DNA of 34,317 nt from Rhodospirillales bacterium (GTDB taxonomy: Bacteria; Pseudomonadota; Alphaproteobacteria; Reyranellales; Reyranellaceae). Within the stretch, counting starts at the first letter, position 1. The number at the start of each line of letters is the position of its first letter. A program made the position numbers and the translations under genes. Positions 26,914 through 34,134 of the stretch are shown here, piece after piece. Under the pieces are notes generated by a model that was given only the letters and a program-made list of their open reading frames with translations, ran no database searches and was not told the DNA's origin. The stretch lies in NCBI GenBank assembly GCA_947466085.1, contig CANIEC010000037.1, positions 1-34,317 on the forward strand. Reading direction: 5' to 3'.

Positions 26914-27267
26914 ATGAGCCTCTACCAGGTCCAGAAGCTGATCTATCAGCTCAACCGCGACCCGCGCGCGCGGCAGCGCTATGCCAACGAGCGCGATGCC
27001 GTGCTCGGCGAATACGATCTCACCCAGGAGGAGATCGGCGCCCTGCGGAAGCCCGATATCGGGCTTCTCTACGTGCTGGGCGTCAACGGCCAGCTCCTGA
27101 TGCACTTCGCGGCGCTGCACCGCATCGAGTGGACCGACTATCTCGAGCGCATGCGGCAGGGGCTTCGAGAGCACGGGCCGGTGCGCGAGGGCGTCTATGC
27201 CGCCACCGGCTATGAAGGCGTCGAGGCGCACGATGCGCGCCTCAAGGCGGAACGGGAGACACGCTGA
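26914..27267 (+). CDS. LigA-like extradiol dioxygenase alpha subunit
   Basis: This 117-residue helical protein fits the small alpha subunit of class III ring-cleavage dioxygenases (LigA superfamily): LYQVQKLIYQLNRDPRARQRY at the N-terminus, then LTQEEIGALRKPDIGLLYVLGVN. LigA caps the active site of the catalytic LigB subunit. GGGAGG precedes the ATG with suitable spacing. The last codon overlaps the LigB ATG (TGATG), which fits obligate subunits made in equal amounts. Protocatechuate 4,5-cleavage is the best-known activity; gallate or another catechol is equally possible. Confidence 0.87.
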   Translation: MSLYQVQKLIYQLNRDPRARQRYANERDAVLGEYDLTQEEIGALRKPDIGLLYVLGVNGQLLMHFAALHRIEWTDYLERMRQGLREHGPVREGVYAATGYEGVEAHDARLKAERETR

Positions 27268-28115
27268 TGCCCCTCGTCTATTGCGGCGCCTGCAGCCACG
27301 CCCCCGGCATCACCGGCCGCGCCGAGCGTGCCGACACCCAGACGCGGCAGGCGCTGGAGACTGCGTTCCGTCGCATGGGCGATGAGATGCGGGCCACCCG
27401 ACCCGACGCGCTGGTGGTGATCGCGGCCGAACACTTCGCCAACTTCTTCATGAACAACATGCCGGCCTTCGCGATCGGCATGGCCGACAGCTACGAGGGC
27501 CCCATCGAGGACGAGGCGTTCCTGCGCATCGGGCGCACGACCGTGCCGGGCAATAGGGCCCTGTCGCGCCGGCTGATCGAGAACGTCATGCAGACGGTCG
27601 ACGTGGCCTATGCCGAGGAATGGAAGTTCGACCACGGCATCTCTGTGCCATTGCACTTCCTGACCCCCGACTACGACCTGCCGATCGTGCCGGCCAACAT
27701 CAACTGCCAAGGCCCGCCGCTCGCGCCGCTGGCCCGCGCCTGGGCCTTCGGCGAGGCGCTGCGGCGGGCGGCCGACTCGGTTCCGGAACGCATCGCCCTG
27801 ATCGGCACCGGCGGCCTCTCGCACTGGCCTGCCACGCCGGACTCCGGAAAGATCAACCAGGAATGGGACCGCGAGTTCCTGCGTCGCTGGTCTGCCAACG
27901 ACCGCGAGGCGCTTCTCTCCTACACCGACGCCGAAATCTATCGTGAGGCCGGCCAGGGCGGCTTCGAGATCCGGACGTTCATCGCCGCTGCGGCTGCGGC
28001 CGGGGGAGCGAAGGGACGGATCGACTTCTGCGAACCGGTCCCGATCTTCGCGGTGAGCTGCACGCTCGGCAGCTTTGAGTTTCCTCCCGCCCAACAAAAC
28101 ACTTCGTCGTCCTGA
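27267..28115 (+). CDS. LigB-like class III extradiol dioxygenase, catalytic beta subunit
   Basis: This 282-residue protein has the LigB layout. CSHAPG places His11 and IAAEHFANF places His56, both candidate Fe(II) ligands. FDHGISVPLHF and TGGLSHWP carry further conserved histidines. With the LigA-like partner it should cleave a catechol-type ring next to the hydroxyls with O2. It overlaps the alpha-subunit gene by TGATG. The last residues (FPPAQQNTSSS) and the stop codon are encoded at the edge of a large inverted repeat, so the C-terminal tail is probably recently altered. Confidence 0.9.
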   Translation: MPLVYCGACSHAPGITGRAERADTQTRQALETAFRRMGDEMRATRPDALVVIAAEHFANFFMNNMPAFAIGMADSYEGPIEDEAFLRIGRTTVPGNRALSRRLIENVMQTVDVAYAEEWKFDHGISVPLHFLTPDYDLPIVPANINCQGPPLAPLARAWAFGEALRRAADSVPERIALIGTGGLSHWPATPDSGKINQEWDREFLRRWSANDREALLSYTDAEIYREAGQGGFEIRTFIAAAAAAGGAKGRIDFCEPVPIFAVSCTLGSFEFPPAQQNTSSS

Positions 28116-28229
28116 GCGGAGCCGGCCGAAGGGCGGTGCAGTCGAAGGACCTTTTTTCTGACGCACGGCGCGTTGAAACGAAAAGAGGTCCTTCGACTTC
28201 GCGCCTTCGGCGCTCCGCTCAGGACGACG
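28105..28229. repeat. Large imperfect inverted repeat between convergent genes, copy A
   Basis: The left arm (28105-28152) and right arm (28186-28229) begin with the same 18 bp (CGTCGTCCTGAGCGGAGC read inward), differ in the middle, and pair again over 12 bp (GTCGAAGGACCT), with a 33-base loop. The core CCTGAGCG...CGAAGGACCT is shared with the repeat at 30005-30103, indicating an interspersed palindromic family. The left arm encodes the last codons and stop of the LigB-like gene. The hairpin with T-rich flanks could end transcription from both sides. Confidence 0.85.
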
Positions 28230-28236
28230 GGGATAA

Positions 28237-28983
28237 CTACGTCGCCGACTTCTTCTTGAACGTCACCACCAGCACGTCGCGATAGGCGGGCTGGGCCGGG
28301 TTCTCCGGCTGGACCGGGGTCACGCCGTGGTAGCAGCGGGAATCGTCGACGAGCGCGGCATCGAGCGGATCGGTGAGGGTGAAGCTGCCCAGCGCGCGCT
28401 TGTCCAGATCGTGGACCGTCGTCGTGCCGCTGGCGATGTTGCGGCGGTTGATCAGCAGCACCAGCACATAGTCGACGCCGTCGCGATGCATGCCCTCGGG
28501 TGTCGGCTTGCCGGCCTCGCCGGTCCTGGCCTCGATGCGGAACTGGTGGACCTCGACGTGCCACTTCTTCGCATCGGGTGCGAGGCGGCCGAACAGGGCG
28601 CGGCAGTATTCGAGGATGGTGCGCATCGAGGAACCGCTGCCGATCTCCTCGGTCACAGGCTTGAACCAGCGCTCGATACCGCCGTTCAGCGTGTTGTAGT
28701 CGCGCCCCTGATAGTGCGGCTGGTGGGCCCCGCGCACGATGGCCCCCTGACGCTCAGCCGCGTAGACGCCGAAGCGCCGCCTGCGGTAGCGGCCGCCATC
28801 GCCCATGTAGGTGTCGACTTCGAGATCGTTCCAGCTCTCGGCGAAGGCCGTCCAGTCGGCAAGCGACCCGAAACGGCCGAGGGCCGTTCGCATGTCGGAG
28901 GCTTCGACGAAGGCATAACCCGCCCGTTCCACGGCGGCGCGGATGCCCGAGGCGTTCTGCAGGCCGGTACCGATTTCACTCAT
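28237..28983 (-). CDS. 2OG-Fe dioxygenase family protein (2OG-Fe_Oxy_2 type)
   Basis: This 248-residue protein resembles the PF10014 group (formerly DUF2257), which includes amino-acid hydroxylases such as isoleucine dioxygenase. The metal site is visible as GMHRDGVDY (HxD) and CYHGVTPV (distal histidine), with RDVLVVTF giving the 2-oxoglutarate arginine. The N-terminal third has RRRFGVYAAE and PHYQGRDYN, also typical. The likely reaction is hydroxylation of a free amino acid or small acid. It is transcribed toward the lig genes, with an inverted repeat between them, and is divergent from the alpha/beta hydrolase. Confidence 0.85.
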   Translation of the reverse strand: MSEIGTGLQNASGIRAAVERAGYAFVEASDMRTALGRFGSLADWTAFAESWNDLEVDTYMGDGGRYRRRRFGVYAAERQGAIVRGAHQPHYQGRDYNTLNGGIERWFKPVTEEIGSGSSMRTILEYCRALFGRLAPDAKKWHVEVHQFRIEARTGEAGKPTPEGMHRDGVDYVLVLLINRRNIASGTTTVHDLDKRALGSFTLTDPLDAALVDDSRCYHGVTPVQPENPAQPAYRDVLVVTFKKKSAT

Positions 28984-29110
28984 ATTGGTTACCTTAGCAT
29001 TACGGTGCCATCATTCCGCATCTGAGGCGCATGAACGTTTCTAGGGATTGGCGCAGCGCTTGCAGACACCCGCCCGCGCGGGGTAGGGGCGCCGACAGGG
29101 AGATCGACCG

Positions 29111-29995
29111 ATGCCGTATGCGACGACCGACGATGGCGTGAAGCTCTATTTCGAGGAGACGGGAGCCGGGGCGCCCATCGTCTTCGTGCACGAATTCGCC
29201 GCGGATCATCGTTCGTGGGAAATGCAGATGCGCCACTTCGGCCAGCGCTATCGCTGCATCACCTACGGCGCGCGCGGCTACCCGCCCTCCGACGTGCCGG
29301 AGAAGCCTGAGAGCTACAGCCAGAACCGCGCCACCGACGACATCCTGGCGGTGATGGATCATCTCGGGATCGACAAGGCGCATGTAGTCGGCCTCTCGAT
29401 GGGCGGTTTCGCCAGCCTCCATTTCGGCTTCCGCCATCCCACACGGGCGCGCTCCCTGGTCGTGGCCGGGGTCGGCTATGGCGCGGAGAAGCACGAGCAG
29501 GCGAAGTTCAAGGCCGAGGTCGGCATCGTGGCCAGGTCGCTCACCGAGGAGGGCATGGCGGCCTTCGCCGAGAAGTACGCCTACGGCCCGACGCGCGTTC
29601 AGTTCGAGAACAAGGATCCGCGCGGCTTCGCCGAGTTCAAGAAGGCGCTGGCCGAGCATTCGGCGCTGGGGTCGGCCAACACCCAGCTCGGCTGCCAGGG
29701 CGAGCGGCCTTCGCTCTATGACCTGGTCGACAGGATGCGCGCGATGACGGTCCCGACGCTGGTGCTGACCGGCGACGAGGACTGGCCCTGTCTCGCGCCC
29801 TCGATGCTGATGAAGCGCGAGATCCCGTCGGCGGCGCTGGCGGTGATGCCGAACTGCGGCCACACGATCAACCTCGAGGATCCCGACCAGTTCAACCGGA
29901 TCGTCGGCGACTTCATCGTCCAGGTCGAAGCCGGCCGCTGGCCCAAGCGCGACCCGCGCGCGGTCTCGGGCTCGATCACGGGGATGAAGTCCTAA
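29111..29995 (+). CDS. Alpha/beta hydrolase
   Basis: This 294-residue protein has the alpha/beta-hydrolase fold with nucleophile elbow GLSMGG (Ser96), oxyanion-side FVHEFAADH, acid-loop LTGDEDWPC and a C-terminal NCGHTINLE carrying the catalytic histidine. The family includes meta-cleavage product hydrolases, lactonases and enol-lactone hydrolases, so a role in the ring-cleavage pathway beside the lig genes is reasonable but unproven. GGGAGATCGACC precedes the ATG. It is the only gene of its transcription unit and ends just before a 30-bp perfect inverted repeat. Confidence 0.88.
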   Translation: MPYATTDDGVKLYFEETGAGAPIVFVHEFAADHRSWEMQMRHFGQRYRCITYGARGYPPSDVPEKPESYSQNRATDDILAVMDHLGIDKAHVVGLSMGGFASLHFGFRHPTRARSLVVAGVGYGAEKHEQAKFKAEVGIVARSLTEEGMAAFAEKYAYGPTRVQFENKDPRGFAEFKKALAEHSALGSANTQLGCQGERPSLYDLVDRMRAMTVPTLVLTGDEDWPCLAPSMLMKREIPSAALAVMPNCGHTINLEDPDQFNRIVGDFIVQVEAGRWPKRDPRAVSGSITGMKS

Positions 29996-30004
29996 GAGAA
30001 GACG

Positions 30005-30103
30005 AAAGGTCCTTCGCTGCGCTCAGGATGACAATAGTGTTGGAAGTAGCGCAGTGCGCCAATTCAGAAAATGTTGTCATCCTGAGCGCAGCGAAGGACC
30101 TTT
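30005..30103. repeat. Perfect 30-bp inverted repeat between convergent genes, copy B
   Basis: Arms 30005-30034 and 30074-30103 are exact reverse complements over 30 bp, around a 39-base loop. Their core (CCTGAGCGCAGCGAAGGACC on one strand) matches the core of the repeat at 28105-28229. It starts 9 bp after the hydrolase stop and ends 11 bp before the convergent SDR stop, a position suited to bidirectional termination or mRNA 3'-end protection. Confidence 0.9.
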
Positions 30104-30114
30104 GCTCGGTGTGC

Positions 30115-30873
30115 CTACGCGGTTAAGCCACCGTCGCACACGAATTCCGAGCCGGTCGAAAACGTCGACTCGTCCGACAGCAGGAACAGGATCATGTGCG
30201 CCACCTCGTCGGCCTGGCCGAGGCGGCCGAGCGGGTGGAGTTCCTCCAGCGCCTGGCGGCCGCTCATGTTGCCGACGTTGGTGTCGAGCCTTGGCGCGAT
30301 CATCGGCGTATCGATGTAGCCGGGATGCACGGAATTACAGCGGATGTTGTACTTCAGCTGGGCACAGTGCAGCGCCACGTTTTTGGTGAGGGTGCGCACC
30401 GCGCCCTTGGAGGCGCAGTAGGCCATGGCGTAGGACGCGCCGCGCAGGCCCAGCACCGAGGAGATGTTGACGATCGAGCCACCGCCCGACGCCTTCATCG
30501 CCGGGATGGCGTGCTTGCAGCCGAGGAACGTGCCCAGCGAGTTGATGTCGTTGACGCGACGGTATTCCGCCAGGGTGCAGTCCTCGATCGAGTTGCGCAC
30601 GCCGACGCCGGCCGCGTTCAGCAGCCCGTGCAGCGCGCCGAACTTTTCGACGGCAGCCGCAACGGCGGCCTGCCAGCTCTCTTCCTGAACCACGTCGAGC
30701 GGCACGAAATGCGCGGCGTCGCCCAATTCGGCCGCCAGCGCGCGGCCCCTGGCCTCGTCGCGGTCGGCCAGCACGGCCTTGCCGCCCTCGCGAACGACCA
30801 TGCGGGCGGTCGCGGCACCGATGCCCGAAGCACCGCCGCTTATCAGGACGACCTTGTTCTCAAGACGGGGCAA
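30115..30873 (-). CDS. Short-chain dehydrogenase/reductase, tandem copy 1
   Basis: This 252-residue classical SDR has GGASGIG (cofactor loop), LNAAGVG, NISSVLG (catalytic serine) and YCASKGA (Tyr-Lys), and ends TGSEFVCDGGLTA. VLADRDEARG after the second strand places an acidic residue where NAD-preferring enzymes have it. It is paralogous to the gene just upstream, sharing LGCK-A, NISS, SKGAVR, IRCNSVHPG and the TGxEF-x-x-DGG ending. Its ATG lies inside the 3' end of that gene (14-bp overlap), so the two are co-translated. The substrate is unknown. Confidence 0.9.
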   Translation of the reverse strand: MPRLENKVVLISGGASGIGAATARMVVREGGKAVLADRDEARGRALAAELGDAAHFVPLDVVQEESWQAAVAAAVEKFGALHGLLNAAGVGVRNSIEDCTLAEYRRVNDINSLGTFLGCKHAIPAMKASGGGSIVNISSVLGLRGASYAMAYCASKGAVRTLTKNVALHCAQLKYNIRCNSVHPGYIDTPMIAPRLDTNVGNMSGRQALEELHPLGRLGQADEVAHMILFLLSDESTFSTGSEFVCDGGLTA

Positions 30874-31654
30874 GGAGCGACCTCCTCATAAGGCCGGCGG
30901 TGACCCCGCCGTCGGAGGTGAACTCCGCGCCGGTGACGAAGGACGAGCGGTCCGAGGCCAGCCACAGGACGAGCTCGCCCAGGTCCCGCGGCTCGGCCAT
31001 GCGGCCGATCGGATGGCGGGAACCGAGGAAGGCCTTGCCCTGTTCGTGGCCGACCGCCTGCCACAGCGGATTGAAGATCGGCGTGTCGACGCCGCCCGGA
31101 TGAACGGAATTGCAGCGGATGCCGTATTTCTGTTCGGCGCAGTAGAGCGCGACGCTCTTGCTGAGCAGCCGCACCGCGCCCTTGCTGGCGGTGTAGGCGG
31201 TGGGACCGGCGCCGCCGACCAGGCCGGCGATCGAGGAGATGTTGACGATCGAGCCCCCGGGGGCCGTCTTGCCTGCACCGAGATGCTTCATGCCCTGGAT
31301 GGCGTACTTGCAACCGAGGAACACGCCTTCGGAATTGATCGCCTGGACATGTTGCCAGTTCTCGACGGTCGTGGTCTCGGGATTCCCGGCCCCGCCGGAG
31401 ATGCCGGCATTGTTGACCATGATGTCGAGCCGGCCTTCGCGCTGGAGGATGTCGGCCAGCAGGGACTGCCAGGACTCCTCCGACACGACGTCGTGCGTTA
31501 CGAAGCGGCCGACCCGAGTCTCTTTGGAGCCCTCGGCCAGGTCGGCCACGATCACGGTGGCACCCGCGGCGGCGAGCAGGGCGGCCGAGGCGGCGCCGAT
31601 GCCCGAACCGCCGCCGGTGACGACCGCCACTCTCCCGGAAAGTTCATCGCTCAT
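30860..31654 (-). CDS. Short-chain dehydrogenase/reductase, tandem copy 2
   Basis: This 264-residue classical SDR has TGGGSGIG, NNAGISG, NISSIAG and YTASKGA, with IVADLAEG again suggesting NAD preference. After the usual SDR ending (DGGVTA) it runs on for about 10 residues (GLMRRSLLAPS) into the start of the next gene, so the stop codon appears to have shifted during tandem duplication or fusion of the pair. It is divergent from the small lipoprotein genes. The paralogous pair may form a mixed tetramer or act on successive intermediates. Confidence 0.9.
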   Translation of the reverse strand: MSDELSGRVAVVTGGGSGIGAASAALLAAAGATVIVADLAEGSKETRVGRFVTHDVVSEESWQSLLADILQREGRLDIMVNNAGISGGAGNPETTTVENWQHVQAINSEGVFLGCKYAIQGMKHLGAGKTAPGGSIVNISSIAGLVGGAGPTAYTASKGAVRLLSKSVALYCAEQKYGIRCNSVHPGGVDTPIFNPLWQAVGHEQGKAFLGSRHPIGRMAEPRDLGELVLWLASDRSSFVTGAEFTSDGGVTAGLMRRSLLAPS

Positions 31655-31714
31655 AACGAGGGGAGCATAGCGGCAAAACGTGTGCTGCGTTAGCGTATCG
31701 TCGTGGAGGATTGC

Positions 31715-32032
31715 ATGGAGAAGTGGACGAGAATTCTCGGATGTGTGGTCGCGCCGGTCGTCCTGGCCGCCTGCACGCAGACTGCGGGCGGGCCCCCGCC
31801 GGGCATGACGGCGGCGCAGGGCGCGGCCTATTGCACGAAGCTCACGACGGTCTACAGCGAATATGTCGCCGGCCTTCCTACGTCGATGGGCGGCGTCGGC
31901 AGGGGCGGTGGACAGTCCGACATCGACGCCCGTGTCGCGGTGGCGCAGTGCCAGGACGGCAATACCGCCGCGGGCATTCCGGTGCTGCAGCGGGAGCTGC
32001 GCAACAACAAGGTCGAGGTGCCGCCCCCGTGA
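31715..32032 (+). CDS. Small lipoprotein with a YC...C module, tandem copy 1
   Basis: This 105-residue protein has a lipoprotein signal (ILGCVVAPVVLAAC; lipobox LAAC) followed by a short glycine/proline linker. The mature domain has AAYCTKLTTVYSEY, VAVAQCQDG and AGIPVLQREL. The two non-lipobox cysteines may form a disulfide. The same pattern occurs in the next gene and in the C-terminal part of the OmpA-like protein at 18632. The ATG at 31715 is preceded by GGAGG at 5 bp; an in-frame GTG at 31703 would include that site and is less likely. The family has no name I recognise. Confidence 0.8.
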   Translation: MEKWTRILGCVVAPVVLAACTQTAGGPPPGMTAAQGAAYCTKLTTVYSEYVAGLPTSMGGVGRGGGQSDIDARVAVAQCQDGNTAAGIPVLQRELRNNKVEVPPP

Positions 32033-32040
32033 GAACTCCC

Positions 32041-32352
32041 ATGCACATGACCCGGGTTGCCGGACTGATTCTCCTGCCGCTGCTGGCGGCGGCCTGCACC
32101 CAGACGGCGAGCGGTCCGCCGCCCGGCATGACGGCGGCCCAGGCCGCCGCCTACTGCACCAAGCTCAGCTGGGCCTATGGCGAGTATGTCGCGAGCGGCA
32201 TGGGCGACAGCGCCGGCGACCAGGACAACACCGACGCCGACATCACGGCGCGCGTGGCGATCGCCCAATGCCACGAGGGCCAGACCGGCGCTGCCATTCC
32301 GGTGCTGCAGCAGGAGCTCCGCCGCAACAAGGTGCCGGTGCCGCCGGTCTGA
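32041..32352 (+). CDS. Small lipoprotein with a YC...C module, tandem copy 2
   Basis: This 103-residue protein is a tandem paralogue of the preceding gene, 8 bp downstream. It shares CTQTA-x-GPPPGMTAAQ, AAYCTKL, RVAIAQCHEG and IPVLQQELRRNKVPVPP. The signal is MTRVAGLILLPLLAAAC (lipobox AAAC). The segment between the two cysteines differs in length and composition from copy 1. It is probably lipid-anchored; position +2 after the cysteine is threonine, so outer-membrane sorting would be expected by the enterobacterial rule. A strong terminator follows 25 bp after the stop. Confidence 0.8.
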   Translation: MHMTRVAGLILLPLLAAACTQTASGPPPGMTAAQAAAYCTKLSWAYGEYVASGMGDSAGDQDNTDADITARVAIAQCHEGQTGAAIPVLQQELRRNKVPVPPV

Positions 32353-32377
32353 CGCCCGGTTTGGTGTCGGCCATAGA

Positions 32378-32407
32378 AAAACCCGGACGGTCGCCCGTCC
32401 GGGTTTT
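32378..32407. terminator. Bidirectional rho-independent terminator
   Basis: A 13-bp perfect stem (AAAACCCGGACGG / CCGTCCGGGTTTT) with a TCGC loop lies between the stop of lipoprotein copy 2 and the stop of the convergent binding-protein gene. Both strands have a T tract after the hairpin, so it can serve both genes. Confidence 0.92.
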
Positions 32408-32430
32408 GTGTTTGTGGCGGCGGCCGACGA

Positions 32431-33627
32431 CTAGAAGGCCAAGCCTTCCTTGATCACGACCCAGCGGCCGTTCTTGACCTGCTGCACCTGCGTGATCGTG
32501 TTCGCGAGGTGGTTGGTCTTGGAGAACTTGCTGGGCGGCGAGTTGAAGATGTCGAGGTACGGATCGCCCGACTCGAGCGCGTCGAGCATCTTCTGGCCCG
32601 TCAGGTCCTTGCCGGCGAGCTTGGCATAGTGCGCGAACGTCATGACGGCGTTGTAGCCGATGACGGACTGCGTGTTGGCGTCGGTGCCGAACATCTTCTT
32701 GTAGGCCTCGACCCAGTCCTTGACCTTGCCCTTGGCCGTGTCGGCATAGGGAGTCTCGAAGGCGCCGGCGGCATAGAAGCCCTCGACCACGTCCTTGCCG
32801 AGCGTGATCGTGTCGGGGATGTTGGTCGGCGTCGCGCCGAGGAAGGTGACGTCCCAGCCGAGCTTCTTGGCCTCGGCGATGGCGCCGATCGTCTCGCGCA
32901 GGATGGTGCCCAGCACGACCAGGTCGCAGCCGTCGGACTTCATCTTGGCGACCTGGGCGCTGAAATCGGAGGCGCCGCGCTTGTAGGTCGTGATCGACGC
33001 GGGCTTCAGCTTCATGGCGTCGAGCTGCTGGGTGAAGCCGTCGAGCACGTTCTTGCCGTACTCGTCATCCTGGTACATCAGGCAGGGCTTCGTGGGCTTC
33101 TTCCACTCGACCATGTACTTCACGGCCGCGCGGGTGCTCTCGACATAGGGCAGCAGGTTGCTGAACTTCAGCCGTTCCTGCGGCTTGCCGGGGTCGAACT
33201 TGTAGGTGAACTCGGCGGCGGTCAGCGGGAAGAGCTGGAGCACGCCCGCGTCGAACAGGATGTCCTGCGCGGCGATCACGGGCGCGGAGCCCATGCCGCC
33301 GATCATGGCGAACACCTTGTCCTTCTCGATCATCTTCTGGCTGGCGAGCACGGCCTTCTTCGGGTCGTAGGCGCTGTCCTCGATGATCAGCTTCAGCTTG
33401 CGGCCGTTGATGCCGCCCGCCGCGTTGATTTCCTCGACGGCGAGCTTCATGCCGTTGGCGACGGGGACGCCCCAGGTCTTGATCGGACCGGAGAGATCCT
33501 GATGCGTGCCGATCACGATCTCGGTCGGCGTGATGCCCTGGTTGGTGACTTTGGTTTGCGCGAGAGCCGGCATCACCGCCAGCGTCGTCGTGCAGGCAAG
33601 CGTTACCGCGAATGCCCTGAGATGCAT
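32431..33627 (-). CDS. ABC transporter substrate-binding protein, branched-chain amino acid type (family 4)
   Basis: This 398-residue exported protein has a Sec signal (MHLRAFAVTLAC to PALAQ) and a periplasmic-binding-protein type 1 fold: EIVIGTHQDLSGP at the mature N-terminus, GVPVANGMKLAVEEINAAGG, AMIGGMGSAPVIAAQ and SVIGYNAVM. Relatives bind leucine/isoleucine/valine, amides or aromatic acids. GAGGAAACGG precedes the ATG. No permease or ATPase gene is in view. The acyl-CoA-synthetase gene upstream on the same strand often accompanies such ABC sets in alphaproteobacteria, so the rest may lie beyond the right edge. A terminator at 33779 separates it from the upstream genes, implying its own promoter. 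Confidence 0.92.
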   Translation of the reverse strand: MHLRAFAVTLACTTTLAVMPALAQTKVTNQGITPTEIVIGTHQDLSGPIKTWGVPVANGMKLAVEEINAAGGINGRKLKLIIEDSAYDPKKAVLASQKMIEKDKVFAMIGGMGSAPVIAAQDILFDAGVLQLFPLTAAEFTYKFDPGKPQERLKFSNLLPYVESTRAAVKYMVEWKKPTKPCLMYQDDEYGKNVLDGFTQQLDAMKLKPASITTYKRGASDFSAQVAKMKSDGCDLVVLGTILRETIGAIAEAKKLGWDVTFLGATPTNIPDTITLGKDVVEGFYAAGAFETPYADTAKGKVKDWVEAYKKMFGTDANTQSVIGYNAVMTFAHYAKLAGKDLTGQKMLDALESGDPYLDIFNSPPSKFSKTNHLANTITQVQQVKNGRWVVIKEGLAF

Positions 33628-33778
33628 TATCCGTTTCCTCCACTGCTGCGCTCTTCTGACGTTGCGGCGGGTGGCGCACACGACCCGGTCCGTCGTCGCT
33701 TGCTGCGACTTCCTGCCAAGTAGAGCAGTTTCGCAGCGGTTATGCACGGCGAAATGGAGGTTTCCGGAGTGTAAAAGA

Positions 33779-33805
33779 AAAGGCCCGGGGGACGCCCGGG
33801 CCTTT
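33779..33805 (-). terminator. Rho-independent terminator
   Basis: An 11-bp stem (AAAGGCCCGGG / CCCGGGCCTTT) with a 5-base loop is followed on the minus strand by TTTTCTTTT. It would stop minus-strand transcription coming from the acyl-CoA synthetase and the remnant before the binding-protein gene. Confidence 0.85.
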
Positions 33806-33894
33806 GTCGTGGAAGGGGTTGCCCTCGATTCTTGACATCGCGCTTCGGCACCACCCGGCGGCCGTTCGCGGCCCCGCCGCTCCGCGGTTCGTTT

Positions 33895-33920
33895 GATTCG
33901 TTTATTTCGTTTGTTTTGTT
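33895..33920. repeat. AT-rich 26-bp repeat, copy 2
   Basis: This is the second copy of the sequence at 1161-1186, with two C/T differences over 26 bp (core TTTATTTCGTTTGTTT). It abuts the stop codon of the binding-protein remnant. Confidence 0.6.
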
Positions 33921-34092
33921 AATTCGCCAGGGCTTCGACTTTCTCAACGGCCTGCCAGGCGGGCGTGATGCCCTGGTTGGTGACCTTGATCTGCTGCGTC
34001 ACCGCCGGCAGGGCGGCGAGGCCCGGTACGCCGCCCAGCAGGGTGGCCCTTTGCCGAACGAACGGATCGCTACTCTTTGCTCCACTACGCTT
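33919..34092 (-). pseudogene. Collapsed substrate-binding-protein remnant
   Basis: The minus strand has an open frame reading RATLLGGVPGLAALPAV (export-signal-like), then TQQIKVTNQGITP and finally WQAVEKVEALAN before TAA. The KVTNQGITP stretch equals the mature N-terminus of the intact binding protein at 32431; 26 bp at 33962-33987 repeat 33527-33552 with one mismatch. In the intact protein TEIVIG follows; here the frame jumps to a short tail and stops. No ATG is present. This looks like a paralogous binding-protein gene that lost nearly all of its interior and its start. Confidence 0.6.
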
Positions 34093-34134
34093 TCAGGAAC
34101 TCCATGAACTCAGGCCGCGCTCGCTCAGGCAGCT

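Larger units (their letters stand above)
33628..34134. other. Gap of about 500 bp holding a promoter region, terminator, repeat and gene remnant
   Basis: From left to right on the plus strand this holds the leader and presumed promoter of the binding-protein gene (33628-33775), a terminator (33779-33805), an AT-rich repeat (33895-33920) and a collapsed binding-protein remnant (33919-34092). The remaining short stretch up to the acyl-CoA synthetase stop has nothing recognisable. No confident promoter consensus was found. Confidence 0.6.

Noticed and set aside
29060..29100. GC-rich short inverted sequence before the alpha/beta hydrolase
   Set aside because: The pairing (CCCGCC/GGGG stretches) is short and expected by chance at this GC content, with no T tract.
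29000..29863. Minus-strand frame of 287 codons opposite the alpha/beta hydrolase
   Set aside because: The plus-strand hydrolase has its nucleophile elbow and catalytic histidine; the antisense frame has only biased composition.
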